From the NCBI RefSeq assembly GCF_025244725.1, contig NZ_CP104203.1:1550001-1614000 (forward strand): DNA of 64,000 bases, written 5' to 3'. Below the pieces are notes generated by a model. That model had not been told where the DNA came from. It worked only from the letters and a program-made list of their open reading frames with translations, and ran no database searches. Position 1 is the first letter of the stretch. Every line of letters starts with the position of its first letter. This document shows positions 1 through 9,575 of the stretch, piece after piece. The position numbers and the translations under genes are program-made. Source of the stretch: Chryseobacterium oranimense (lineage in GTDB: Bacteria > Bacteroidota > Bacteroidia > Flavobacteriales > Weeksellaceae).

Positions 1-1356
1 GCTGCCATGTCTACTTTAAAAAGCCTGAACGCCTCCAATCCTACCAATCTGAAGTTTAAATATGCTTATATGGGTGACGGTCCTTATGACTTTTCAGGCG
101 TCACTTTGAATAAAGGAGTTCTGGAAAAGGATTTTTATCCGTTTACTTCTTTCCTTGCCAATGTTCTCCATACCTGCAACAATACGGGGTATAAGACCTA
201 TAACACCAGTATTTCAGAAGTAATTTCACCTGAATATCTTGATAAATATAATTATCATGTCGTTCAGGATAACGGAGGTCTCCTTTGGGGTCCTGTTATC
301 TGGAGGAATCTTTTCACCCAGAATTTCGTGAATGATGTAACCAATAATCCGAATAACAACCTCAGAAGGTGCATGAAGCCTAAAGATGTGTACGACTGGT
401 ACAACAAAACACCGATGACCTTGGGACACTCCACTGTAGACCTGGCTATTCCGCCGGAAAATACCTCCAAAACCATTGATGTACAGCGCGGATATTATTC
501 GTGGTGGGATTTGAACAAATACAAGCTTGAAGCTTTCTATTGGGGACCTTTAGGGCATGTGGGAGGAATTGTCCCTTTCACTCTGGCATCGAATGCAAAG
601 TTCAATACACTCAGAAGCGGAGGACTTCTGAACGAATGGGCCATATTGACTTCGAAACAACAGCAAAGCAACCAGCCGCAAGCTCACTCGCTTTATTCTT
701 CCCAGTTAAAACCGGATCTTGGCAATATGCAGCTGGTGGGAATCACAGATTTCAATCAGGAGAAAGCAGCAGGCAAATCAGCCACGGAAAGCAGCTTATC
801 TACCTTAAAAGATGGGGTTTATCTTTTAAAAGTACAGGAAAACAATAATCAAAAATTAATTCCGTATATTAAGAATACGCCTATAGAAGTTCCTGATAAT
901 GAGATCATACAGTCTGAAAACAATCATATTCTAAAACTGAAAATCCCTCAGGAAGAACTTATGACAGTTAATATTTTTGATGAAAACAAAAACCTTCTGA
1001 AATCAGTTTCCAACGAACAATACATCAAAGACGGCGGGATTGATATGAAAAACATTGCCAGTCAAAACAATACCTTTGAAGTGGTCACTCAATTTTATAA
1101 TCTGCAGTTCAAAAAGGCATTGACTGATGGGGCATTAACCAATAAAACTGAAGTATTTACGCAAAACCGCCAGATTATTGCAAAAGCAGATAAAGGCATC
1201 AAAAATATCAGCATTTACAGCATTTCCGGTGCCCTAATCCTTCAGCAGGATATCAACAAACCGGAATTCAGATCAAATAATTTAGAATCAGGAGTTTATG
1301 TCGTTCAGATGATTACCTCCGATGGAAAAACAATCAATAAAAAAGTCAAATTATAA
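1..1356 (+). CDS. Secreted protein with T9SS type A sorting tail, 5'-truncated; alpha/beta-hydrolase-like
   Basis: The frame is open to the left edge, so the N-terminus and signal peptide lie outside the window; the first in-window Met is at base 7. The last ~75 residues form a beta-rich tail with IYSISGALI and GVYVVQMITSDGKTINKKVKL-like features (Gly-Val-Tyr-Val-Val, Lys-rich end), which is the type IX secretion type A sorting domain; it directs export across the outer membrane and is removed at the surface. The upstream part has the order PYDFSG, VYDW..TPM, an Asp in STVDLAIPPENT and a His in GPLGHVGG, which resembles the distal half (acid and His of the triad) of secreted alpha/beta hydrolases. 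The nucleophile Ser would be off-window, so the enzyme assignment is inference; the sorting tail is clear. Confidence 0.7.
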   Translation, partial: AAMSTLKSLNASNPTNLKFKYAYMGDGPYDFSGVTLNKGVLEKDFYPFTSFLANVLHTCNNTGYKTYNTSISEVISPEYLDKYNYHVVQDNGGLLWGPVIWRNLFTQNFVNDVTNNPNNNLRRCMKPKDVYDWYNKTPMTLGHSTVDLAIPPENTSKTIDVQRGYYSWWDLNKYKLEAFYWGPLGHVGGIVPFTLASNAKFNTLRSGGLLNEWAILTSKQQQSNQPQAHSLYSSQLKPDLGNMQLVGITDFNQEKAAGKSATESSLSTLKDGVYLLKVQENNNQKLIPYIKNTPIEVPDNEIIQSENNHILKLKIPQEELMTVNIFDENKNLLKSVSNEQYIKDGGIDMKNIASQNNTFEVVTQFYNLQFKKALTDGALTNKTEVFTQNRQIIAKADKGIKNISIYSISGALILQQDINKPEFRSNNLESGVYVVQMITSDGKTINKKVKL

Positions 1357-1398
1357 CAAAGTTTCATAATATATTCTTCATTTCAAATTAATTGATTG

Positions 1399-1424
1399 AA
1401 TGCACTTCAGCAATGGAGTGCATT
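1399..1424. terminator. Bidirectional intrinsic terminator
   Basis: AATGCACT and AGTGCATT form an 8-bp stem with a 10-base loop, followed by a T-run on the plus strand and preceded by A/T on the other. It sits between the convergent T9SS gene and the nuclease gene. Confidence 0.7.
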
Positions 1425-1426
1425 TT

Positions 1427-4120
1427 TTAATTGGAATAAGGTTTTATATTCTCAATAAAACTGAGATCCGGATTTAAAATTTCCAGGATAAGATTCTTCA
1501 CAGACTGCATGGCATCATCAATATTCCCTTTCTCAAACTGCAGGGAAACCACTCCTTTTTTAGCTTCTGCAAAACTCCAGATACCGGTTTCTATAGGAAG
1601 ACCCCAGAACTCGGGAAGATTCTGAACCACATAATGATAAATACACAGCTGGAGAGCCTGCTTCCTTTCACTGTTATGGAAATATTCAGCGACATTGCCT
1701 TCGTCTATTTTTACCGTGAGATTTTTGATCTTTGCGGTTTTGTAATCAATAATTCTCAATGTTCCGTTGAGGCGATCTATTCTGTCAATAAATCCAAAGA
1801 AGGAAATTTTATCATTGCTTTCAAGATAGAAATCTACGTTTTCAAATCTTTTTTCAATGTCTAAAATCTCTAAAGTATTACCGCTTTTCACCAATTCAAG
1901 ATCATGGTTCAGAACATTTTCAATTACTTTTTTAGCAATAGCTCTGTGAATATAATTCATTCCTTTTTCATAGAACTCTGGCTGGTGTTTCAGCTTTTCA
2001 ATGGCAATATTTATATATTGATCTATTTCTTTAATTGAATTTTGTAAATCCTTTTCCTTTAAAACTTTACCTTTCAGTATTTCATATACTTCTTGAAGTG
2101 AATAATGAACTAAATTTCCGTAATTTTTCACTGACAGCTCTTCTTCTATTTCATCTGTTTCGGAGGTCTTTAATATCTTCGAAAGGTAAAAATCAATAGG
2201 ATTATAAAGATAGCTGGTAAGATGGGAAGCAGATACTTTTTCTTTCCATTTCTGAAGCCTTTCCAGCACGATTGGAGTCTTAAGAATTTCTATCGGCTGA
2301 GAAACAATAGGCTCGGAAGAATTCTCAATAATAAGATGCTCTATCTGATGAGAACTCTCCATTTCGATCTGGGTAATAAATCTGCTTTTTTCCCCGGTAT
2401 TCACTCCTGAGCTGAGTGCATTGTACAGAAGGTGGACATTTCTGGAATCCTGGATCAGTCTGTAAAAGTGATAGGCATAAATACTGTCGTTTTCCAGAAA
2501 AGTATGAAGATCAAAGTATCTTCTGATATCAAACGGAATGTATGTATTCTGAGAATTCCCCAAAGGAAGCTTCCCTTCATTCACAGAAAGCATAATGACA
2601 TTTTCGAAGTTCAGAAGACGGGTTTCCAGGAGCCCCATAATCTGGAGCCCGCGGAGCGGTTCTCCCTGAAAATCTATACTTTCCGAATTAACGTGCTGAT
2701 TGATAAGAATTTCCAGCGTTTCCATTTTAATTTCAAAATCATACGGACTAAGTTGGTTTTTAATGATCCTGAAGGCATTCTCAAAATGGGAAACATTTTC
2801 GTACTGGATATCATCTATTTCCAGCCATTTAATCTGCCGGCAGAACTCAATAAGCATATCGAGATAAAAACCTGTATGATCAGCTTTTTTAAGGAGCCCG
2901 TAATACGAAAGCCCGCTCAGAAGCTCTTCTAAAAGCTTTTTTGATATATAAACAATATTTCTTTCCTCTACTTTTGTCCTGAAATTACTGATAATCAGCT
3001 CATCTTCAGCAGATTTCGGAAGCTCTTCAAGGATCGGGAAAATATCTCTGTAATAATAGGAAGATTTATTTTTCTCCAGCTGTTTCTGAAGATAGAACAG
3101 CTGTTTTACCGCATTGGAAAAAGAAAGATTCTTCAGTGGAAAACCCATGGTAATATTCAGGTTTTCAACCCCGTACATCACGTCTAAGCTTGCAGGAAGA
3201 AGATTTTCGTCCAATAAAACCACAGCCGTATTGGAATAGGTTTTATTTTCAATTTCCTTGAATATTTCTGGCAATACCTTAGTCTGCGTTACATTTCCGG
3301 AAACTTCATAGACTTTGATGTTTTTTGGTTGGTTAAAATCATCTTCTATCCATTGGAAAGCCCTGTTATCATCAAATTCCTTCCACATTTTGTGATTCCT
3401 GAGGAATTTACCGGCTTCCTGTCTTTCATCATCAAAATAATAATGATCCGCCTGAAAGAAACACTGTGCTTTGTTCCACCGCAGAAGATTTCTCACCAGC
3501 TTCTCTTCTACCGGCGTAAAGGCATTGAAGCCGCAGAAAACAAAATGCTCATTTGTCTGCTCAGCAAAACCGGCAATTTTAGATTTAGCCGTTTCATGGA
3601 TCATTCCGGAAGTAGCCCAGTTCTTTTCCTGCAGTTTTTTCTTTAAAGCTGGAAGAAAAACATTCATGTTCTGCCAGAAATTAAGGAATTTTTTCCGTGG
3701 AACGTCATCGTCTTCGCCCAGGTCCTGAGCCCATTCTTTGATCCTTTCCTCATCAAACATGTACTGCAGTACAGCCTCATCGCTTTCAGAGAACTTCAGA
3801 ATATCATCCCAGTCTTTCTGCAGGGTCGGAAACCACTTTAAAAAGTCCGAAAAGTCATCTTTAGGGATAAGCCCAAGGCTCCGGTAAACATCAAAGGCAA
3901 AAAGCCACAGGGAAATTCCCTGAACCGGCTGTTTTTCTGCAATCCTGTCGATCAGTTCTTCTATGGTAAAAAAATTGGGAAGAAATCCGGAGTAATTGTT
4001 TTCTTCAAGGATCTGCCTGATGAATACGATAGGACGCTTTCCGGGCAGAACAATATTGAACTCCGAAAGATCCTGGTTTTGGGCCAGAAGTTCGCGAATG
4101 ATTTTATTGAGAAATTTCAA
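1427..4120 (-). CDS. PD-(D/E)XK nuclease family protein, AddB-like
   Basis: An 897-residue protein with a C-terminal RecB-type nuclease. Visible motifs are NYGNLVHYSLQEVYEI (about residue 680), GFIDRID then IIDYKTAK (790-797; the Asp and Lys of the PD-(D/E)XK core) and RKQALQLCIYHY (Q motif, about 820). The N-terminal part begins with LPGKRPIVFIR in the place of a helicase Walker A but has no intact GxGKT, as in inactivated helicase-like AddB subunits. Expected role: DNA end processing in double-strand break repair, with an AddA-type helicase encoded elsewhere. Its start overlaps the stop of the DUF922 gene by 4 bases, so the two are probably co-transcribed. Confidence 0.85.
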   Translation of the reverse strand: MKFLNKIIRELLAQNQDLSEFNIVLPGKRPIVFIRQILEENNYSGFLPNFFTIEELIDRIAEKQPVQGISLWLFAFDVYRSLGLIPKDDFSDFLKWFPTLQKDWDDILKFSESDEAVLQYMFDEERIKEWAQDLGEDDDVPRKKFLNFWQNMNVFLPALKKKLQEKNWATSGMIHETAKSKIAGFAEQTNEHFVFCGFNAFTPVEEKLVRNLLRWNKAQCFFQADHYYFDDERQEAGKFLRNHKMWKEFDDNRAFQWIEDDFNQPKNIKVYEVSGNVTQTKVLPEIFKEIENKTYSNTAVVLLDENLLPASLDVMYGVENLNITMGFPLKNLSFSNAVKQLFYLQKQLEKNKSSYYYRDIFPILEELPKSAEDELIISNFRTKVEERNIVYISKKLLEELLSGLSYYGLLKKADHTGFYLDMLIEFCRQIKWLEIDDIQYENVSHFENAFRIIKNQLSPYDFEIKMETLEILINQHVNSESIDFQGEPLRGLQIMGLLETRLLNFENVIMLSVNEGKLPLGNSQNTYIPFDIRRYFDLHTFLENDSIYAYHFYRLIQDSRNVHLLYNALSSGVNTGEKSRFITQIEMESSHQIEHLIIENSSEPIVSQPIEILKTPIVLERLQKWKEKVSASHLTSYLYNPIDFYLSKILKTSETDEIEEELSVKNYGNLVHYSLQEVYEILKGKVLKEKDLQNSIKEIDQYINIAIEKLKHQPEFYEKGMNYIHRAIAKKVIENVLNHDLELVKSGNTLEILDIEKRFENVDFYLESNDKISFFGFIDRIDRLNGTLRIIDYKTAKIKNLTVKIDEGNVAEYFHNSERKQALQLCIYHYVVQNLPEFWGLPIETGIWSFAEAKKGVVSLQFEKGNIDDAMQSVKNLILEILNPDLSFIENIKPYSN

Positions 4121-4653
4121 GAGGCTTTATAGCTTTTTAATTGGTCCAATTCTTCAGCAATGAGGGCATTATATTCTGCCTGTTTTTCTTTATTCATCCC
4201 ATGTTCTGTGATTTTATCATAGGACATCTGAAATTTTTTGTAATCATTGGATATCCTGCTGTAAACTGCATTGAAGTTTTTGTTATAATCACCGGAAGTT
4301 TTAATTTTTTCCGCTATTTCTTTCCTGAATTTTCTGACGAACAGTTCTGCGATATCAAAATGCTTCTGCTCATGAAGAAGGATATAATCATTAATCCTTT
4401 TCGCATCTTTCCAGGACATGTCTTCATTGAAAATAGCGGTAATTTCAATTTTAACCGGAGATTTAGGGTTGGTGGATTTTACAACAGAATACTCCCACCC
4501 GCAATGGGTATAGGCAATCACATCCGAATTGTTTTTTCTGCTTACTGCACTTTTAAAATTATCCCAGACCAGTTTACGGTCTTCCTTCCAGATTATTTTT
4601 TGTCCGAAAAGCATATTCGTAAAGAGAAGTAAGCCAAGCGAAATCCATTTCAT
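4117..4653 (-). CDS. Secreted DUF922-type putative zinc metalloprotease
   Basis: 178 residues with an N-terminal signal peptide (cleavage probably after LFGQ, residue 18). The key motif is HEQKH at 94-98, an HExxH zinc site in the setting LLHEQKHFDIAE, which is characteristic of the DUF922 predicted Zn-dependent proteases. The C-terminal half is charged and helical. The location is periplasmic or secreted; no substrate can be named. Its ATG overlaps the stop of the upstream lipoprotein by one base (TAATG) and its 3' end overlaps the AddB-like gene, giving a three-gene transcription unit. Confidence 0.75.
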   Translation of the reverse strand: MKWISLGLLLFTNMLFGQKIIWKEDRKLVWDNFKSAVSRKNNSDVIAYTHCGWEYSVVKSTNPKSPVKIEITAIFNEDMSWKDAKRINDYILLHEQKHFDIAELFVRKFRKEIAEKIKTSGDYNKNFNAVYSRISNDYKKFQMSYDKITEHGMNKEKQAEYNALIAEELDQLKSYKAS

Positions 4654-5057
4654 TATTTAACTACAATTGTTTTGGTGATCCAGCTGTTGCTGCCGTTCCA
4701 GAATCTGAAGGTATAGGTTCCTGTCTGGCGCGGGCTGAATTTAATCTGGCTGGCTCCTACATGGGTTGCCTGCGTACAAGGTCCTTCTGTAGTATATTTA
4801 TAAGCGGTAATAGATCTTTGCAGACTGCTGTCGTGAATGTAATCATATCCGTAAAACCCCTCACATTGGGACGAATATGTAGAATACGTCTTAATGCTCT
4901 GTATTGAATACACATCCATGGTATCCTTCATGATCTTTACACTGTCGATCCTTATTCTTCCTATGGACTGCACGGTCTGGTAATCATCATCTTCACAGGA
5001 GATAAAAGCCAGCCCTAAAAACAATACAGAAAATCCAATATTTAAAAGTTTTTTCAT
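4653..5057 (-). CDS. Hypothetical lipoprotein
   Basis: The start is taken at the ATG at 5057 (MKKLLNIGF), eight codons inside the longest frame, because it places a classic lipoprotein signal at the N-terminus: hydrophobic stretch, then FISC with the lipobox Cys, followed by acidic residues EDDD, a typical Bacteroidota surface-lipoprotein sorting context. About 134 residues. The mature part is rich in Ser, Thr and Tyr and predicted mainly beta, ending in TYTFRFWNGSNSWITKTIVVK-like strands. No known family is recognised. First gene of a unit with the DUF922 protease and the AddB-like nuclease. Confidence 0.65.
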   Translation of the reverse strand: MKKLLNIGFSVLFLGLAFISCEDDDYQTVQSIGRIRIDSVKIMKDTMDVYSIQSIKTYSTYSSQCEGFYGYDYIHDSSLQRSITAYKYTTEGPCTQATHVGASQIKFSPRQTGTYTFRFWNGSNSWITKTIVVK

Positions 5058-5119
5058 AACCTTAAATTTACTGATTATCAATAATAATTCAGCAAAAATT
5101 ACAACTTAATTGTAAAAAA

Positions 5120-5755
5120 TCAAGAGTTAAAATTGCCTTTTGATACATAAATCACTTTTTTAGTATCAAAAAATTCTTCATCAAAATAGTTTTTAAGGTT
5201 GAAGATTTCACATTTAATTCCGGCCAGTTCCTCAGCAAGATCACCGCCTTTTAAATACAAAACTCCGTTATGTTTGGGATTAAACTGTTCTTTTTCAAAT
5301 TTTCCTTTCAGCCATCTCAGGAATTCAGGCATTTGGGTTACTGCTCTGCTTACTACAAAATGAAATTTTTCTTTCACCTTTTCAGCTCTTCCGTGAATGG
5401 CGGTTAAATTCGTCAGCCCTATTCCTTCTGCCACTGCTTTTACAACAGTAATTTTCTTCCCGATAGAATCAACTAAAGTAAACTCTGTTTCCGGAAATAA
5501 AATTGCCAGGGGAATTCCCGGAAAACCTCCTCCGGTTCCAATATCCAGAACTTTTGTACCCGGTGCAAATTCCATTATTTTTGCAATTCCCAAAGAGTGC
5601 AGAACGTGTTTCTCATACAGCGATTCCATATCTTTTCTTGAGATCACATTGATTTTTTCATTCCACTCATTATACAGTTTTTCCAGTTGGGAAAACTGCT
5701 CGATCTGCTTCTCTGTAAGATCAGGAAAGTATTTTAATAGTAACGATGCTGCCAT
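5120..5755 (-). CDS. rsmG: 16S rRNA (guanine527-N7)-methyltransferase RsmG
   Basis: About 211 residues from the ATG at 5755 (MAASLLLKYFPDL); the longer frame adds only MQIIIIH and is unlikely. The SAM-binding fold is clear: VLDIGTGGGFPGIPLAILFPE, then TLVDSIGKK, then RAEKV and FHFVVSRAV, the standard order for RsmG (GidB). It methylates N7 of G527 in the 530 loop of 16S rRNA using S-adenosylmethionine; loss in other bacteria gives low-level streptomycin resistance. Monocistronic here, with a 98-base gap to the M28 peptidase gene. Confidence 0.95.
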   Translation of the reverse strand: MAASLLLKYFPDLTEKQIEQFSQLEKLYNEWNEKINVISRKDMESLYEKHVLHSLGIAKIMEFAPGTKVLDIGTGGGFPGIPLAILFPETEFTLVDSIGKKITVVKAVAEGIGLTNLTAIHGRAEKVKEKFHFVVSRAVTQMPEFLRWLKGKFEKEQFNPKHNGVLYLKGGDLAEELAGIKCEIFNLKNYFDEEFFDTKKVIYVSKGNFNS

Positions 5756-5853
5756 ATGAATTATTATAATCTGCAAAAATAAGTTTTATTTCTGTTGTAT
5801 TCAAATGAAGTTGCCTACAGAAAAACTTTAAATTTAAACTACAATAAAGTGAA

Positions 5854-7191
5854 CTACCTTGCAATAGCCGGAATAACAGGAACACTTAAATTCCCTCTTT
5901 GATTAACAGCCTGAACTGCGAAAATATAATTATCCTTTGAAAGCGGCACTTTAATGGAGAGTTCTTTGGTAAAGAGCTTTTTCTGCCACAGAGAACTATC
6001 AGTCTCTCTTATCAATACATAATATCCTGCCGGAGAACCGGATTTCGGCCTTTCCCATTGTAACGTAGTGGAATTGGTAAGCTCTTTCACTTTTACTTCT
6101 ACCTGTTCAGGTTTAGAAGGAGCTTTTGCAAGACTGGCCAGAACAGCAATATTCGCAGCAACATTCCTTTTCAGGTAATTGTAATCTATATACTGGGGAA
6201 GATCTCCGTACTGTTTGTTATGCTCCGTTCTGATATCCTGATGCTGACGGTCATAATTCTCATAATATTCTGTGAGCCTTACAGAAGGAAATCCCTGGGT
6301 GACGAAGCTGGAATGATCTCCTCCGCGCAGAAATCTGTCATTTCTGTAAATCAGCTTTATTTCAAGTCCTTTCACATATTCTTCTGCAGTTTCCTTAATA
6401 TACCGGGCAAGCTGCCTGGAATCTCCGTCGTTTTCCAGCCCGAGGTTTCTTATATTCATCGCTTTTTTATCCATGTCCACGTACGGCATCCCTTCACTGA
6501 AAACCCTCAGCGTATGGTTATTGATATTTCCTGTTTCTCCTTCTTCAGGATTGCCGATCATATCGTTATTAAGAACCGCTTCTATCTGCAGATTTTCTTT
6601 TTTGGCCTTGTCTGCAAGGAGTTTAGATCCAAGCAACGACTGTTCTTCTCCGGAAAAAGCAACGAAAATAACAGATGCAGGAAAAGAAGATCTGCTCAGA
6701 ATTCTCGCCGCTTCTATGACAGCACTTACCCCACTCCCGTCATCATTAGCACCCGGAGCAAACGAGGTTCTGTTCATGACATCTGTGACCCGTGAATCAA
6801 GGTGCGCCGAAATCAGGAAAATTCTTTTATCATTTGGGTCTGTTCCTTTAAGAAAAGCTATGGGATTTCCCAGATTAGTAACCTTGTCTACTCTTTTTCC
6901 ATCAGGCTGAATATCTTCCTGCTGCAGGTAAACATCCATTCTTCCTCCTGAATTTTTTGCATAGTTTTTAAACTTCCCCAGCACCCAGCTTCTTGCCGCT
7001 CCTATTCCCTGGTTTTCATCATCCACTGAGCTTAAAGTATGCCTGGTATGGAAGCCTACAAGGCTGTTAATATAAGATTTTAAAGAATCTGAGCTCACTT
7101 CGGAAACGTATTTCTTTATTTCATTATCTTTTGTCCGTGCCTGGGAAAAAGCGACAAAAGGAGCCAGCAGTAAAAGGAGAGAATATTTCAT
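5854..7191 (-). CDS. Secreted M28 family zinc aminopeptidase with C-terminal fibronectin-like domain
   Basis: 445 residues; signal peptide 1-17 (ends VAFSQ). The M28 metal centre is intact: His130 in ISAHLD, Asp150 in GANDDGSG, Glu182-Glu183 in SGEEQSLLG, Asp210 in NNDMIG, and a late His in RQHQDIR. The first Glu of the pair is the general base. Residues from about 358 on form a fibronectin type III-like module (VKVKEL, LQWERPKSG, YYVLIRET). The family releases N-terminal residues from peptides; this copy is presumably exported to periplasm or surface. It is unrelated in architecture to the three PA-domain M28 genes at 17.6-21.7 kb. Confidence 0.88.
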   Translation of the reverse strand: MKYSLLLLLAPFVAFSQARTKDNEIKKYVSEVSSDSLKSYINSLVGFHTRHTLSSVDDENQGIGAARSWVLGKFKNYAKNSGGRMDVYLQQEDIQPDGKRVDKVTNLGNPIAFLKGTDPNDKRIFLISAHLDSRVTDVMNRTSFAPGANDDGSGVSAVIEAARILSRSSFPASVIFVAFSGEEQSLLGSKLLADKAKKENLQIEAVLNNDMIGNPEEGETGNINNHTLRVFSEGMPYVDMDKKAMNIRNLGLENDGDSRQLARYIKETAEEYVKGLEIKLIYRNDRFLRGGDHSSFVTQGFPSVRLTEYYENYDRQHQDIRTEHNKQYGDLPQYIDYNYLKRNVAANIAVLASLAKAPSKPEQVEVKVKELTNSTTLQWERPKSGSPAGYYVLIRETDSSLWQKKLFTKELSIKVPLSKDNYIFAVQAVNQRGNLSVPVIPAIAR

Positions 7192-7263
7192 ACGATCAGT
7201 CTAAATTCATTATGATAGTTTAAATATACAAAACATACGGAGATTAAAGTTTCGGATAAAGAA

Positions 7264-7287
7264 AAAGACTGCTTCCGGACAGTCTTT
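7264..7287 (-). terminator. Intrinsic terminator of the GLPGLI gene
   Basis: AAAGACTG pairs with CAGTCTTT around an 8-base loop; on the minus strand the stem is followed by a T-rich tract. It lies just downstream of the GLPGLI reading frame. Confidence 0.65.
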
Positions 7288-7299
7288 GGTTTTTCTCTA

Positions 7300-8127
7300 T
7301 TATTCTTTTTCAATAGGATTATTGGTTAAGCTGAGCCTTTCGGCAATGACGGCATCCATATTGGCTCCGCTCTTTTTCAGCTCATTATAATCAAACTGTA
7401 TGATATAGTCGTCTTTCAGCTGAATTTCCATTTTCCCCGCCCTGGAATCCACACTCATTCCTGCTATGTCTTCTCCTGGGGAAAAACTGTAACCTTTGAG
7501 AAGTTTTTTATATTCTTCACTGGTCATAAGTTTATTATTTTTAGGAATAAAAGTAGTCAGAGAATTTATTTTTTTAATCTGAATCAGGTCAAAAGTATGA
7601 TTATTTTCAGAATCTTTTACCATCATCACAAGCCCCGGAAGCCCACTGAATTTATAAGGTCCGTCATTTACCGGAACCTCTTTGCTGAACCATGCTTCCC
7701 ATTTTCTGCCTTTGTAATCAGCTATTGCTTTCTGGCAGTTCATATCATTGATTTTTTTGAATTAATTCTCAATGTTCCATTTTGGAGCCTCACTTCCTGT
7801 TATAATGAGATTAGCATTTTTAAACTTATCGTAAAAATTAATTGTTTTTTTAGCATAATCTTTTTCTACTGTATAATTTAAATTGCGGTCATAGTGCTTA
7901 CTTTTCAGAAGAGTGGGATAGCTTTTATCAGCATTGTAGGCAGAATCCCGTTCATATTTCACGGCATTATAAAAATAGGACTTCTTTCCGTCCGTATCCA
8001 GATTCATATAATCCGTCACTGTAGAATCTTTTTTTCCTGCATCGGGCTTCATTTTGTATTCGTAAACAAAACGGTAACTCTGAGCTGAAACAAAGGCAGT
8101 CAATAATAAAAATAAAAGTCTGTACAT
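7300..8127 (-). pseudogene. GLPGLI family secreted protein interrupted by one in-frame TAA
   Basis: Two open segments (8127-7762 and, from Met, 7743-7300) lie in the same reading frame, separated only by a TAA at 7764-7762 and six sense codons (FKKIND). Read through, the product is 275 residues, the usual length for the GLPGLI family. The first part has a signal peptide (MYRLLFLLLTAFVSAQ) and ends WNIEN; the second contains NCQKAIADYKGRKWEAWF and GPYKFSGLPGLVMMV, the family signature. In intact relatives the W.I....KKI.x.CQKA stretch is continuous, so the stop falls inside a conserved block. Function of the family is unknown. Either a nonsense pseudogene, a strain-specific mutation or a sequencing error; the downstream part has no obvious independent start signal. 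Confidence 0.8.
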
Positions 8128-8243
8128 TCTTCTTAATGGTTTAAAAGCAAACGTCAATTATCCAAATGTAGTGATTAAATCAAAACCTGATAAAAATCTT
8201 TTTTCCTGTGCCACTTTTATTTCCCGGCAAAACGTTTTTATTA

Positions 8244-8251
8244 TATATTTG
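8244..8251 (+). promoter_or_regulatory. Bacteroidota -7 box for the aminotransferase gene
   Basis: TATATTTG matches the TAnnTTTG -7 consensus, 20 bases before the ATG. No clear TTG is present at -33. Confidence 0.5.
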
Positions 8252-8271
8252 TTTAAATTCAAAAACATCAT

Positions 8272-9468
8272 ATGGATAAACTTTCAGATAGAGTAAAAAG
8301 ATTAGGTTACTCACAGACTTTCGTAATGTCGAACAAAGCAAGAGAAATGAAAGCCGCCGGCATTGACGTGATTAGTCTTACTCTTGGCGAACCGGATTTT
8401 GATGTTCCGGATAATATCAAACAGGCCGCTTTTGATGCGATCAACCAGAATTACAGCCACTACTCTCCTGTTCCCGGGTTTCTTGAGCTTCGTGAAGCGG
8501 TAGCCTACAAATTAAAAAGAGATAACCACCTTGAATATAAACCTTCCCAGATCTGTGTTTCCAACGGAGCTAAACAGGCTATTTTAAATGTACTTGCCTC
8601 TGTGATCAATGATGGTGACGAAGTACTGCTTCCTGCACCTTACTGGGTAAGCTACGATGAGATGGTGAAAATGATGGGCGGAAATTCGGTAATGCTTCCT
8701 ACTTCTTATGTTACAGATTTTAAAATAACAGCTGAACAGCTTGAAGAAGCTATTACAGATAAAACAAAAGCAATTCTTTTCAGCTCGCCGTGTAACCCGT
8801 CCGGTGGATATTACACTTATGATGAACTGAAATCCATGGCGAAAGTTATTGCCAAATATCCTCATGTGACCATTATTTCCGATGAAATCTATGAGTATAT
8901 CAATTACGAAACGAAAACAACATCCATCGCCCAGTTTCCTGAAGTGTATGAACAGACTGCCGTAATCAACGGAATGTCTAAAGCATTTGCCATGACGGGA
9001 TGGAGAATCGGTTATTCCGCCTGTCCTGAATGGCTGGCAAAAGCCTGTGAAAAAGTTCAGGGACAGATGACCAGCGGAGCAAATACAATGGCGCAGAGAG
9101 CCTCTATTACCGCTTTAAAAACAGATCCTTCCCAATATAAATACATGATCGATGCATTTCAGAAAAGAAGAGATCTTGTGTATGATCTGATGAAGGAAAT
9201 ACCTGGATTTAAAGTACTGCTTCCAAAAGCCGCCTTTTATTTCTTCCCGGATATTTCCTATTATATCGGAAAAACGTTGAACGGTACGGAAATCAAAGAT
9301 TCTGATGATTTCGCCATGTTCTTGCTGGAGAATGCCCATGTAGGATGTGTAGGCGGTGTTTCTTTCGGAAGCCCGGAATGCATAAGATTTTCCTATGCAG
9401 CTTCTGAGGAAGACCTGAGAGAAGCAATGAAACGAATCAAGGATGCATTGGCTCCATTCAATTCATAA
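8272..9468 (+). CDS. PLP-dependent class I/II aminotransferase, aspartate aminotransferase type
   Basis: 398 residues, the usual length for the I-gamma aspartate/aromatic aminotransferases. The PLP Lys is K237 in NGMSKAFAMTGWRIGY; upstream are LTLGEPDFDVP, the SNGAKQA phosphate-binding turn, SSPCNPSGG with the cofactor Asn, and SDEIYEYI with the Asp and Tyr that contact the ring. It should transfer amino groups between aspartate and 2-oxoglutarate in the cytoplasm, though prephenate or other substrates cannot be excluded from sequence. Single-gene unit with its own promoter box and a terminator at 9501. Confidence 0.9.
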   Translation: MDKLSDRVKRLGYSQTFVMSNKAREMKAAGIDVISLTLGEPDFDVPDNIKQAAFDAINQNYSHYSPVPGFLELREAVAYKLKRDNHLEYKPSQICVSNGAKQAILNVLASVINDGDEVLLPAPYWVSYDEMVKMMGGNSVMLPTSYVTDFKITAEQLEEAITDKTKAILFSSPCNPSGGYYTYDELKSMAKVIAKYPHVTIISDEIYEYINYETKTTSIAQFPEVYEQTAVINGMSKAFAMTGWRIGYSACPEWLAKACEKVQGQMTSGANTMAQRASITALKTDPSQYKYMIDAFQKRRDLVYDLMKEIPGFKVLLPKAAFYFFPDISYYIGKTLNGTEIKDSDDFAMFLLENAHVGCVGGVSFGSPECIRFSYAASEEDLREAMKRIKDALAPFNS

Positions 9469-9500
9469 ACTAACTGAATAAATTTAGTATAAACTAAACA

Positions 9501-9524
9501 AAAAGCTCTGATTTCAGGGCTTTT
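9501..9524 (+). terminator. Intrinsic terminator after the aminotransferase gene
   Basis: AAAAGCTCTG pairs with CAGGGCTTTT (one G-T wobble) around a 4-base loop, followed by a run of T. Confidence 0.75.
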
Positions 9525-9575
9525 TTCCTATAATTTGATTAAAAACAATTATAGATTTTATTTATCGATATTGAT

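Noticed and set aside
540..848. 102-codon plus-strand frame inside the T9SS protein gene
   Set aside because: It overlaps a well-supported coding frame with a recognisable domain and has no similarity or start signals of its own.
2432..2932. 166-codon plus-strand frame opposite the AddB-like nuclease gene
   Set aside because: Antisense shadow of a long conserved gene; composition mirrors the real frame.
6220..6795. 191-codon plus-strand frame opposite the M28 peptidase gene
   Set aside because: Antisense to conserved zinc-site codons; no domain visible.
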